Positions 17,698 through 25,627 of a DNA stretch of 64,000 bases are shown here, one piece after another. Source of the DNA: Oceanobacillus kimchii X50 (GTDB lineage: Bacteria > Bacillota > Bacilli > Bacillales > Amphibacillaceae); assembly GCF_000340475.1 (NCBI RefSeq), contig NZ_CM001792.1, forward strand, positions 3,399,253-3,463,252. Direction: 5' to 3'. Under the pieces are notes generated by a model. That model was given only the letters and a program-made list of their open reading frames with translations. It was not told where the DNA came from and did not search any database. Within the stretch, counting starts at the first letter, position 1. Every line of letters starts with the position of its first letter. A program made the position numbers and the translations under genes.

Positions 17698-17756
17698 TGT
17701 AATGAATTTTTTAGGAAGCTGCTACTTCCTTCATGTTAAAACACTTATTTTTTTAT

Positions 17757-18761
17757 CTACATCACTTTTACACAAACTGGTCTTGGCAGTGCGTGCCTCT
17801 GATTGGAATGTACTAATTCATTCTTCTGTGTTTTTCTCATTACCATTAACTCATTACTATGTTCGTTGGCGATAATTAAATGTTTTTCACCAGGGACCTT
17901 TGATTGAAAATGCCTTGGCCATTTGCTGCCTAATCTCGAAATCGAATAGTTCTTTAGAAGTCCATTGTTTATTATTTGATAGGTTGTAATAGAATCGTGC
18001 CCTCGATTTGACACATATAGTAATTTTCCGTTGCATTGTACTTCTGCACTATAATTTTCTTGTTTACAATTACTTGGTAACGTGGTTATTCTTTGCTGTA
18101 ACTGTACGAACTCCTTTTCTACATCATATGCATATACGAGTACGGTGGAATCAAATTCATTTACAACGTATAATACTGCTATTTCTGGATGGAAATCAAT
18201 ATGCCTTGGTCCTGAAGGATAAGGTGTTTCCGCTTCAAATCGCTGCTGAAGTTTTCCTGTCTCTTGGTTAAAATAGAGGAAATATAACTTATGCTTTCCT
18301 AGATCTGTTGCAACATAATAATCACTTTCAGGCAAGCGCCGTATGGTATGCAATCTTGATTCAGTTGAGAAATGGACGCAATCGGTCTCTTCTTCAATCT
18401 TTCCATTTTCATTTGTTCCATAAACGACTATATTGCCACCAGTATAATTACTTACAAAAACATAGTCACCATTTACCTCAACATAACAAGGCCCACCATG
18501 GGTAGGATGACGACTCCATTCTATTAATTGCTTGTGAACTGGATTAATTCCATAACAGATGACCTCACCTTGTTCAACCTCGCTAATAGCATATAGACAA
18601 GATTTACTCGTGTTAACTTCTAAAAAAGAGGGGTGCTCAATTCCATCAAAAGCTGCTACTTTCTCAAGCTTACCGATACGTGGGTCAAAAGAAAGCCAGT
18701 GAATTGTTTCTTCATTCCTTTCTCCATAACTCCCTACAAATACATCGAATAATGAATTCAT
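17757..18761 (-). CDS. Lactonase family protein (6-phosphogluconolactonase-like beta-propeller)
   Basis: A 334-residue protein of the YkgB/lactonase beta-propeller family. It starts VFVGSYGER, contains HPTHGGPCYVEV, VSNYTGGNIVVY, SGPRHIDFHPE, YVVNEFDSTV, YVSNRGHDSI and WPRHF, the repeated blade motifs of the family. It would open a sugar 1,5-lactone to the aldonic acid. In this locus that fits hydrolysis of an N-acetylglucosamine lactone, the C1-oxidised form of the sugar (inference). The start at 18761 is chosen because GGAG lies 6 bases upstream; an ATG at 18773 is also in frame. It is 18 bases after the GH20 gene, hence the same transcript. Confidence 0.8.
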   Translation of the reverse strand: MNSLFDVFVGSYGERNEETIHWLSFDPRIGKLEKVAAFDGIEHPSFLEVNTSKSCLYAISEVEQGEVICYGINPVHKQLIEWSRHPTHGGPCYVEVNGDYVFVSNYTGGNIVVYGTNENGKIEEETDCVHFSTESRLHTIRRLPESDYYVATDLGKHKLYFLYFNQETGKLQQRFEAETPYPSGPRHIDFHPEIAVLYVVNEFDSTVLVYAYDVEKEFVQLQQRITTLPSNCKQENYSAEVQCNGKLLYVSNRGHDSITTYQIINNGLLKNYSISRLGSKWPRHFQSKVPGEKHLIIANEHSNELMVMRKTQKNELVHSNQRHALPRPVCVKVM

Positions 18762-18779
18762 TCGCTTCTCCATCCATTT

Positions 18780-20696
18780 CTAGTAAATTGGTAAAACATG
18801 AAAAAATACATTAGGGGATGCCATACGATAATAATAACTACCCCACCCGAGGCCAGTAGATTGTTCGAATCTTGGTGAATAATAAAGTCTCTCTTGATCT
18901 AACTCCTCAATTTGATCTAATTCACCGTGTACAAAACGTTCAATGCGATCTTTTGTAGTTTCTAGACGATTCAATAAACCTCCATAACGTATATCAATTA
19001 CTTCCCAACCAAACGGTTTATTCATTGTTAGCCATTGTCTGCGATGTGCAGATCGAAGTTCACAAACATCACTTAATAATGGCACTATCTTTGTATCTAC
19101 TAATTGTGTTAACTCAGACAACTGTTTCTTATCATACGCCTGTTTTAAATTTACTCCGAGAGATGCTTTATTCGCTAATACAGTGCATAGCTTTTTAGGT
19201 ACGTCAAAATGATATTTACCGTATTCGTGCGCTTCCTTTTGCTTCCGTTCGATTTGTTTAGAAAGATCTTTATAATACTCGTCTAAATCCAGTCCTTCTA
19301 TATGTTTATCAAAAACACCTAATAATGGATCTTGCCATAAAAGGAACTTAGATGGATTCGTCTGCTGAAGATTTCCATCCGCTACACCAGGTGGTTGATC
19401 CAACTTGTTCAATAATAATAAGGCATCTGCATCAATTCCAGTTATAAATGTTGCTCTCTGTTTGACTTGCAATTCATCTACTTGCTCGCTAAATGCATGT
19501 TCTGCGTAATATTGTAATCCATAAAGAGAAGTGTACACATTGTTTTCATATCCATCATCACCCCATAAAGTCACAAACACATCACGAATTCCGTTATCTT
19601 TACATGCTTGAAGTGCTTTTTCACTCGCGCTTAAAGAAATATGATAGTTTGGTGCGAACGTATTCCACACCCACATGCCTCCTGCGAACGCTGGAGTCCT
19701 GCCAAACCGTTTTAATTGACCTATCATATTGTCATAGTGATCATAATCCGTTTGGTTATACTGCCAATACATAAATTGAACATTTTCTGGTAATTGTTGA
19801 ATAATATATTCTGGCAGATTCGTAGATTTGTCGTACTGATCTCCTGTTTCCGATGCTAACTTTAAAAACATATCACTCCACATCATCGCTTCTAATTCAT
19901 ATTTATCCGTGATTTCTAATACCCTTGTTAAATGTTTCGACATCATCTCAAAGCGGGATTGATAACCATGAATATTTAGGAACCTTCCTCTACCTACTTC
20001 TTCCGCTTCGTCCATACCTATATGAATACGTTTACTGCGGAATGGTTTTGTAACCGCATGTATCATTCTATCTAGCAAATCATACGTATCTTCACTTTCC
20101 AGCAACAATGCACCTCTTGTATCCTTGTATTTATAGGCAGCATCCCATTTTAGAAATTCCTCCAAATGAGCCAGTGTCTGGATACACGGTATTAGCTCTA
20201 TCCCGAATAATGCAGCGTATTCATCCAATTCACGTAGTTCGACTTCTGTGTAACGTCCACGCATGTAACCAAAGTAAGGTTCATCACTCACTTCATAGGT
20301 ATCCTCCATATAAAGCATGATGCTATTATGCCCCATCATAGCTAACTTTCGGATAAAATCTTTTAATGTTGTTAATTTCATGGTCATATTCCGTGAAAGG
20401 TCGAACATCGGTCCAACAGTTGAAAATTGCATTTTTTCGTTTGTTTCCAGAGGAGTATCTTCTTGTTGTAGATGTTGAAGCAGCATACTAAAAGCGCGAA
20501 AGAATTGATTAGGGTATGCGTATGTGATGGTCCCATTTCCTTGTCTATAAGAGATTGCTAAGCCATTGAGTGTTTCTTCCTGCACACAAGTAATGTTAAT
20601 CTCGGATCGTTCAGCCAATGAGAAATCATAGCTTGCTTGTAACTCGCTTAACCCTTTCATGATAATGGCACTATCGCCTGTTATCGTAAATTTCAT
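18780..20696 (-). CDS. Beta-N-acetylhexosaminidase, GH20 family
   Basis: A 638-residue protein with a small N-terminal alpha/beta domain (about residues 1-90), a GH20 TIM barrel (about 95-400) and a long helical C-terminal region (about 430-638). The catalytic Asp-Glu pair is D229-E230 in HIGMDEAEEVG; family features MMGHNSIMLYMEDTYE and LIPCIQTLAHLEEFLKW are present. No signal peptide is visible, so it is probably cytoplasmic and acts on imported N-acetylhexosamine glycosides. It is the first gene of the amino-sugar locus. AAAGGATGGG serves as ribosome site. Confidence 0.85.
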   Translation of the reverse strand: MKFTITGDSAIIMKGLSELQASYDFSLAERSEINITCVQEETLNGLAISYRQGNGTITYAYPNQFFRAFSMLLQHLQQEDTPLETNEKMQFSTVGPMFDLSRNMTMKLTTLKDFIRKLAMMGHNSIMLYMEDTYEVSDEPYFGYMRGRYTEVELRELDEYAALFGIELIPCIQTLAHLEEFLKWDAAYKYKDTRGALLLESEDTYDLLDRMIHAVTKPFRSKRIHIGMDEAEEVGRGRFLNIHGYQSRFEMMSKHLTRVLEITDKYELEAMMWSDMFLKLASETGDQYDKSTNLPEYIIQQLPENVQFMYWQYNQTDYDHYDNMIGQLKRFGRTPAFAGGMWVWNTFAPNYHISLSASEKALQACKDNGIRDVFVTLWGDDGYENNVYTSLYGLQYYAEHAFSEQVDELQVKQRATFITGIDADALLLLNKLDQPPGVADGNLQQTNPSKFLLWQDPLLGVFDKHIEGLDLDEYYKDLSKQIERKQKEAHEYGKYHFDVPKKLCTVLANKASLGVNLKQAYDKKQLSELTQLVDTKIVPLLSDVCELRSAHRRQWLTMNKPFGWEVIDIRYGGLLNRLETTKDRIERFVHGELDQIEELDQERLYYSPRFEQSTGLGWGSYYYRMASPNVFFHVLPIY

Positions 20697-20822
20697 ATTC
20701 TATTCCCATCCTTTCTATTAAATTATTTCTACATGAAACCTCCTATCTAGATTTTTATCAATCAAAATTTATTATTTCAAATTTTCAACATTTTCACAAC
20801 AGTATTTTTAACTTCTGTTTAT

Positions 20823-20834
20823 GTACACTTGTAC
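20823..20834. promoter_or_regulatory. Palindrome upstream of the GH20 gene, candidate operator
   Basis: GTACACTTGTAC is a perfect 12-bp interrupted palindrome (GTACA-CT-TGTAC) about 130 bases upstream of the GH20 start, inside the leader of the amino-sugar locus. GntR-type regulators often use GTACA/TGTAC-like half sites. No convincing promoter could be paired with it by eye. Confidence 0.3.
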
Positions 20835-20914
20835 TAGATGTAGCTGGTTTCAATTATTTAGTTATTCATAGCACACAAATGAGTCTATTTTATAATCAAA
20901 ATATTTTGTGTGAA

Positions 20915-21072
20915 GTTCGAATGTTCGCTATTTTTATTTTCATTACAGCTTTCCCCAGGCACAGCATCAGCTATTCTGAGCAGGTGTCGCCTTCTTTCAT
21001 TACAATCAAAGCCAAGTGATTGCGGTTAATCTAACGTTGTTATATAAATACCAATAAAACATTCGATTTTAA
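20915..21072 (-). repeat. Dispersed intergenic repeat, copy B
   Basis: Read on the minus strand, it runs from CGAATGTTTTATT through ACTTGGCTTTGATTGTAATG, GAAGGCGACACCTGCTC and GTGCCTGGGGAAAGC to GCGAACATTCGAAC. This is the same order as copy A at 6359-6565. It has lost part of the central stem, so it is a diverged, shorter member. It fills the gap between the ribH terminator and the GH20 leader. Confidence 0.65.
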
Positions 21073-21122
21073 ATAAAACTTAGAATGATGAAATTGACTC
21101 AAATATTATAATTCACGCAACT

Positions 21123-21174
21123 AAAAAAACTGTCCATAGCCTTCGTTTATCACGGTGAGACTTCTGGACAGTTT
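21123..21174 (-). terminator. Rho-independent terminator of the rib operon
   Basis: AAACTGTCCA (21127-21136) pairs with TGGACAGTTT (21165-21174), a 10-bp perfect stem with a 28-nt loop. On the minus-strand transcript the stem is followed directly by a run of T residues. It begins 8 bases after the ribH stop. Confidence 0.85.
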
Positions 21175-21181
21175 GTTCATA

Positions 21182-21667
21182 CTAGTTCATTCCGACGCTC
21201 TCTATTTGGAATTGTTCGTTTAATGATATCATTTCAAGTAACCCGAGCGCTGTTTCTGCACCTTTATTTCCAGCTTTCGTTCCTGCTCTTTCTACAGCTT
21301 GCTCAATCGACTCTGTTGTTAATACACCAAACAATACTGGTATGTTGCTATTCATCCCTACTTGGGCTACTCCCTTGGAGACTTCATTACAAACATAATC
21401 ATAATGTGTAGTTGCTCCGCGGATAACTGTTCCTAACGTTAATACACCGTCATATTTTTGTGAATTAACTGCACGTTTAGTTATAAAAGGAATTTCAAAA
21501 GCGCCAGGAACCCAGATCACATCGATATTTTCTCTAGCTACGCCGTGACGAATAAGCATATCTTCTGCACCGGATAATAGTCTCGCAGTAATAAACTCAT
21601 TAAATCTACTTGTTACAATCGCAATCTTCTTTCCCTGTCCATTATAGTTTCCTTCATATATTGTCAT
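21182..21667 (-). CDS. ribH: 6,7-dimethyl-8-ribityllumazine synthase
   Basis: A 161-residue lumazine synthase. It joins the ribitylamino-pyrimidine to 3,4-dihydroxy-2-butanone-4-phosphate, the penultimate step of riboflavin synthesis. Signature motifs are [51 protein letters not shown] (with the catalytic His) and [13 protein letters not shown]. The frame is open upstream to 21760, but the start at 21667 is backed by GAGGAG and the normal [11 protein letters not shown]-terminus. It is 20 bases after ribB and is the last gene of the FMN-riboswitch operon. Confidence 0.93.
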   Translation of the reverse strand: MTIYEGNYNGQGKKIAIVTSRFNEFITARLLSGAEDMLIRHGVARENIDVIWVPGAFEIPFITKRAVNSQKYDGVLTLGTVIRGATTHYDYVCNEVSKGVAQVGMNSNIPVLFGVLTTESIEQAVERAGTKAGNKGAETALGLLEMISLNEQFQIESVGMN

Positions 21668-21687
21668 ACGATCAAACTCCTCTACGA

Positions 21688-22311
21688 TTAATTTTCTATA
21701 GCTATTTCTTTTTTTCGATATTGAACGAGATCTTCTACTGTAATTAAGGTTAAATGCCATTGTTTCGCCAGTGTTTCAAGAGCTGGATATCTTGCCATCG
21801 ATCCATCATCATTTAAAATTTCACAAATATACGCCGATGGAAACGAGTTTGATAGACTTGCCAAATCAACAGCTGCTTCTGTGTGACCTCTACGTTCCAA
21901 TACGCCTGCATTCTTCGCTATTAATGGAAACATATGACCCGGACGCTTGAAATCTGTCGTTTTTGATAATGGGTCAGCTAAAGCCCGTATTGTATCTGCA
22001 CGATCAGCCGTAGAAATCCCTGTAGAATTGGTATAATGATCAACACTAACCGTAAATTGAGTACCATACGTATCGGTATTATTTTTAGACATTGTATCTA
22101 AATCTAATTCCACCGCTCGTTTTTCTGTAATTGGAACGCAGATTAATCCTCGTCCGTATTTAGTCATAAAATTAACATTTTCATGCGTTACCAACTCGCT
22201 GAGCCCAACAAGATCTCCTTCTGCTTCTCGGTCCGCATCATCTGCAACAATAATCAATTTTCCATTCCGCAAATCTTCTATCGCCCGCTCTATCTTGCTT
22301 TGCTCGTTCAT
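21688..22311 (-). CDS. ribB: 3,4-dihydroxy-2-butanone-4-phosphate synthase, single domain
   Basis: A 207-residue DHBP synthase, which converts ribulose-5-phosphate to the four-carbon unit of riboflavin. Motifs are [35 protein letters not shown] and [11 protein letters not shown]. The acidic loop reads [11 protein letters not shown] rather than the common DDEDRENEGDL, retaining the R-E-x-E-G-D core. In B. subtilis the enzyme is the N-terminal half of bifunctional RibBA. Here the protein stops at the domain linker (EDLVQYRKK), so no GTP cyclohydrolase II domain exists in this operon. It is 11 bases after ribE. Confidence 0.9.
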   Translation of the reverse strand: MNEQSKIERAIEDLRNGKLIIVADDADREAEGDLVGLSELVTHENVNFMTKYGRGLICVPITEKRAVELDLDTMSKNNTDTYGTQFTVSVDHYTNSTGISTADRADTIRALADPLSKTTDFKRPGHMFPLIAKNAGVLERRGHTEAAVDLASLSNSFPSAYICEILNDDGSMARYPALETLAKQWHLTLITVEDLVQYRKKEIAIEN

Positions 22312-22322
22312 ATTTACCCTCC

Positions 22323-22949
22323 TTAGAATCCATTTTCTTGTAAAAAGGACTGTGATAAGGTTTGCTTGTTTGCTTGAAGAATATATTTAGCAAGCATATC
22401 CGTCTCCATATTTACGTAATCACCCACTCGACGTTGGGACAAAATCGATGCTTGCTGTGAATGGGGAATCAAACTAATCGTAAATGTATGACTAGATTTT
22501 TCTACAACCGTTAAACTGGTACCATCCAAGGTAACTGAACCTTTCGCAATGACTTCTTGCGCATATGGTATCGGCAATGTGAAGCTCATGTAATATGCAT
22601 TTTGGTCTTTCCATGTACGTTTGACGGTAATAGTGGAATCTACGTGACCCGCAACGATGTGCCCTTCAAATCGATCTGTTGCACGCATCGCCCTTTCCAA
22701 ATTCACAGATGAACCAATACTCACATATTGAAGATTGGTAGATCGAAATGTTTCAGGCATGACATCAGCCATAAATGTATCCTCAGCTACTTTGGTGGCA
22801 GTCAGACACACTCCATTAACAGCCATGCTGTCGCCAACGTTGTAATGCAGCAATTGCGACTCTGTTGTATGAATAACAAGTTGAATTGTTTCTCGTCGTT
22901 TCTCCACGTTCGTTACTTGCCCAATTGTTTGAACAACTCCTGTAAACAA
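22323..22949 (-). CDS. ribE: Riboflavin synthase alpha subunit
   Basis: A 208-residue riboflavin synthase with two tandem lumazine-binding domains (about residues 1-95 and 96-190), each with the characteristic motif (MAVNGVCLTATKV and SVTLDGTSLTVVEK). It dismutates two 6,7-dimethyl-8-ribityllumazine molecules to riboflavin. The start is a TTG codon giving MFTGVVQTIG, the family N-terminus, with AAAGGAG 8 bases upstream. It is the first gene after the FMN riboswitch; the usual ribD is absent. Confidence 0.93.
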   Translation of the reverse strand: MFTGVVQTIGQVTNVEKRRETIQLVIHTTESQLLHYNVGDSMAVNGVCLTATKVAEDTFMADVMPETFRSTNLQYVSIGSSVNLERAMRATDRFEGHIVAGHVDSTITVKRTWKDQNAYYMSFTLPIPYAQEVIAKGSVTLDGTSLTVVEKSSHTFTISLIPHSQQASILSQRRVGDYVNMETDMLAKYILQANKQTLSQSFLQENGF

Positions 22950-23100
22950 ACCATCAGCTCCTTTTATTTAATTTAATATCAGAAATGAATGTGATCTCTT
23001 TGAAGGGGGAATAATACTGAAATAGAGAGTAAGCAACTAAATTAGTCTCACTCGTAGAACGATGTAAGGAAAAATGAATTACATAATCTCCATATAAATA

Positions 23101-23126
23101 GCCCCGCAATATGTAGATTGCGGGGC
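23101..23126 (-). terminator. Expression-platform terminator of the FMN riboswitch
   Basis: GCCCCGCAAT (23101-23110) and ATTGCGGGGC (23117-23126) form a perfect 10-bp, GC-rich stem with a 6-nt loop between the riboswitch aptamer and ribE. On the transcript it is followed by TATTTATAT. The position fits a regulated transcription terminator that forms when FMN is bound. Confidence 0.65.
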
Positions 23127-23233
23127 ATAGCTAACTCTAATAAACGATATGTGTAAAAATACGTAAATTTAAGACAACTAGAAACAACCTAGTTTTCTCC
23201 ACGTCAATAGATATACGTATCCATACAGCTATT

Positions 23234-23364
23234 CTTCTCCCATCCAGACTATTACTGTCGGTTCTAGATTCTCACTAGATCCACCGCATGAAAGCGGGTC
23301 ACGGACTTCAAGTTCTTACTAACTTGTCACCGCCGGTCGGGAATTACACCCTGCCCCGAAGAAT
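23234..23364 (-). promoter_or_regulatory. FMN riboswitch (RFN element)
   Basis: The minus strand shows the conserved RFN order: CTTCGGGGCAGGGTG, AATTCCCGACCGGCGGT, AAGTCCGTGACCCGC, then AACCGACAGT and finally AGTCTGGATGGGAGAAG. All are diagnostic of the six-stem FMN aptamer. It lies about 285 bases upstream of ribE and would lower expression of ribE-ribB-ribH when FMN is plentiful. Confidence 0.95.
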
Positions 23365-23429
23365 ACACTATTCAATTCTAAGTAAAAGTGTAAAACTTCA
23401 GATAGTTAATGTCAAATAAAATAAATAAA

Positions 23430-23807
23430 TTAATTAAGTACGTAGCTTGCCAATACGGTTTGAACTTCATATATATTTAAGCTTTTGTTAAACTGCTTTT
23501 GGAAAGGCACAGAATTACCAGATATCCAGATTTTTAACTCCGCATCTAAATCAAAACTTCCAGCAGTTTCAATACTAAAGTGAACTATATTTTTGTAAGG
23601 TATCGAATGGATTTCCATCTTTTTACCTGTTACACCTTGTTTATCTACTAGAATTAATCGCTTGTTCGTAAAGATAAATAAATCTCGAATAAGTTTGTAC
23701 GTTCTCTCAATATTTTCTGATTCCGCTAAAACTTGCTGAAATTCTTCTTCAATCTTCCCGTTATCTACTTCGGATGCATTCCCCATAATACCATCAAAAA
23801 GACCCAT
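23430..23807 (-). CDS. Small PH-domain protein (bPH_1 type)
   Basis: A 125-residue soluble protein starting MGLFDGIMGNASEVD, with a bacterial PH fold covering most of its length: RDLFIFTNKRLILVDKQG followed by IPYKNIVHFSIETAG and a C-terminal helix. This is typical of the short PH-domain proteins of Bacillaceae, whose function is unknown. The start at 23807 is marked by AGGAGGAATT. The frame is open to 23867, but the extra residues lack a ribosome site. It is monocistronic. Confidence 0.78.
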   Translation of the reverse strand: MGLFDGIMGNASEVDNGKIEEEFQQVLAESENIERTYKLIRDLFIFTNKRLILVDKQGVTGKKMEIHSIPYKNIVHFSIETAGSFDLDAELKIWISGNSVPFQKQFNKSLNIYEVQTVLASYVLN

Positions 23808-23910
23808 GTAAATTCCTCCTAAAAGTTTAGTTATATAGGTAATTATACCATATGAGTAAATTTCCATTGCTTAATTTTATAAAAACGAATAATAAGACTG
23901 AATATAAATA

Positions 23911-24092
23911 TTAATGTTCGGATTATTAGAATTACTTGGTTTTGATTGAAATGGAAGACGGCGACTCCTGCAGGATCAGCACGAGCTGAAAATCCACTAG
24001 GAAAAGGGGGTTTTTTTCCTAGTTAGTTGAAGCCGTGCCTGCGGAAAGCGCCGTCTGCAATGGAAATCAAACAGCAATACATTCGGATTTTA
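23911..24092 (+). repeat. Dispersed intergenic repeat, copy C
   Basis: The best preserved copy of the family. From AATGTTCGGAT it runs through TTGGTTTTGATTGAAATGGA, AGACGGCGACTCCTGCAGGA and TCAGCACGAGCTGAAAATCC. An internal hairpin (CTAGGAAAA / TTTTCCTAG) follows, then AAGCCGTGCCTGCGGAAAGC, GCCGTCT and ATACATTCGGAT. Almost the whole unit can fold into one long stem. It lies between the PH-domain gene and the malate transporter. Confidence 0.75.
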
Positions 24093-24174
24093 TTAATTAT
24101 GAAATTGATTCACATATAAAATATTTCACTTTTTTTATTGACGCTAAATTCTATCGTTAATTACAAACATAAAA

Positions 24175-24215
24175 AAGCTCTTATTGTGATCATTTTTCTC
24201 ACAATAAAAGCTCTT
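24175..24215 (-). terminator. Rho-independent terminator of the malate transporter operon
   Basis: AAGCTCTTATTGTGA and TCACAATAAAAGCTCTT form a stem of about 14 bp around a short A/T-rich loop. On the minus strand it is followed by TTTTTTATG. It begins 12 bases after the transporter stop. Confidence 0.85.
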
Positions 24216-24226
24216 AATAATGTTGT

Positions 24227-25543
24227 CTATAAGAACATTTGTATGATTAAGCCAGTAATGAGCAGTATAATTGCTCCACCTAAGCGAGAGGAGATTTGAG
24301 CGAATGGCATTAATTCCATACGTTTGGAAGCAGATAATACTGCTACATCTCCCGTACCTCCCATGTTGGCCATACATAATCCACCTGTAATAGCTGCCTC
24401 AATTGGGTAAAATCCTACGAGTTTACCTAGTAAACCTGCACCAAGTATTGCTCCTAGTACGACAGCAAATACAGTTAGAATATATTGAAGTGTCAATGCT
24501 TCGATTACTGTATTTAAATCAGTGTACGCAACCCCGATTCCGAATAACAGTGCTAATGTCCAGTTACTAGCTACAAACTGATACCACTGACTTGCACCAT
24601 CTAAAACCGTTTTTGGTAAGATATTCGCAATTTTAGTTAAAGCTACTAAGATAATCATAATAGCATACGCATGAATTGGTAAGAAATCACCTAACACAGA
24701 GCCAATTGTAAAGAAAGCAATTGCTGCAAGCAACCCTGCTCCCATTAATTTAATATCATATTTTTGTTCCTTTTTCTCTTCCGTTACTCCTTCAATAATT
24801 TGCCCGTTCCCTGTTAAAGAAGGATATTTCTTTCCAATTAAATTTAGTACACTAGCTAAAACAATCGCAAATACATTTCCTAGAGCTAGTGCAGGTACTA
24901 ACATGGAGATATAGTAACTTGGACTGTTGCCTAATAGTTCTGAATAGATTTGACTCATCGGAACAGCGCCTGCTCCCATGCCTCCACCCATAATCGGTAA
25001 CGTTAAAACAAGTATTGCGTCTTGAATCGTGAATCCTACAATGCTACCAATAATAGCTGCTAAAATAATCGCACCAATGATTGCTCCGAAGATAGGAACA
25101 AAGAAACGGACACCAACTTTAACTAATAGCTTAGAGCTCATTCCCAAAATACTTCCGGTAATAAGTGCTGCAATATAAAAATCAAGAAAACCGCCAGTTG
25201 TCATAAAATCAGTAACGCCTGTAACGACATACTCTGGCAATATACCGCTATATACCATAAACGCAGAGCCGAATATCGCGACAATTGCTCCCCCACCAAG
25301 GAAGGTACGTACGATTGGCGTTCTATCTCCGACGAATCCTAATAGTTCACCAATTACAATCATGACAAGTAAACTACCAATCATACCAGCTGGAAGGCTA
25401 CCAGAATATATTGCGATAATCGTTATTGCTGAAAATAGAAGAAACCATAACACTGGCAATCCAAATATTTTCACTCCGGTTTGTGGAAGGGAAACTGTAT
25501 TATTTTTTGTTGTATTCGTTTTCATTTCTGTAGAATCTTTCAT
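24227..25543 (-). CDS. maeN: 2-hydroxycarboxylate transporter, probable Na+/malate symporter
   Basis: A 438-residue membrane protein of the 2HCT family (CitS/CimH/MaeN). There are about eleven hydrophobic segments and the two re-entrant loop motifs of the family: MGGGMGAGAVPMSQIYSE near the middle and the ITGGLCMANMGGTGDVAVLSAS region near the C-terminus. Such proteins import malate or citrate with Na+ or H+. The gene follows a malic enzyme gene and a MalK/MalR-like two-component system, which points to malate. The start at 25543 has AAAGGTG 6 bases upstream; an ATG at 25561 is in frame but lacks a site. Confidence 0.83.
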   Translation of the reverse strand: MKDSTEMKTNTTKNNTVSLPQTGVKIFGLPVLWFLLFSAITIIAIYSGSLPAGMIGSLLVMIVIGELLGFVGDRTPIVRTFLGGGAIVAIFGSAFMVYSGILPEYVVTGVTDFMTTGGFLDFYIAALITGSILGMSSKLLVKVGVRFFVPIFGAIIGAIILAAIIGSIVGFTIQDAILVLTLPIMGGGMGAGAVPMSQIYSELLGNSPSYYISMLVPALALGNVFAIVLASVLNLIGKKYPSLTGNGQIIEGVTEEKKEQKYDIKLMGAGLLAAIAFFTIGSVLGDFLPIHAYAIMIILVALTKIANILPKTVLDGASQWYQFVASNWTLALLFGIGVAYTDLNTVIEALTLQYILTVFAVVLGAILGAGLLGKLVGFYPIEAAITGGLCMANMGGTGDVAVLSASKRMELMPFAQISSRLGGAIILLITGLIIQMFL

Positions 25544-25576
25544 TCTATTCACCTTTCTCATTCACTTTTGTTTTTT

Positions 25577-25612
25577 GAAGAGCCTCCCTATAAAAGATAA
25601 GGAAGACTCTTC
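25577..25612 (-). other. Intercistronic stem-loop between malic enzyme and malate transporter genes
   Basis: GAAGAGCCTCCC (25577-25588) and GGAAGACTCTTC (25601-25612) pair over 12 positions with G-U wobbles around a 12-nt loop. On the transcript it is followed by A-rich, not T-rich, sequence, so it is not a standard terminator. It may protect or punctuate the bicistronic mRNA. Confidence 0.5.
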
Positions 25613-25627
25613 CCCTCTTACATTAAC

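Noticed and set aside
25577..25612. Terminator between the malic enzyme and malate transporter genes
   Set aside because: The stem is followed by A-rich sequence on the transcript, not a T run, so it was listed only as an intercistronic stem-loop.
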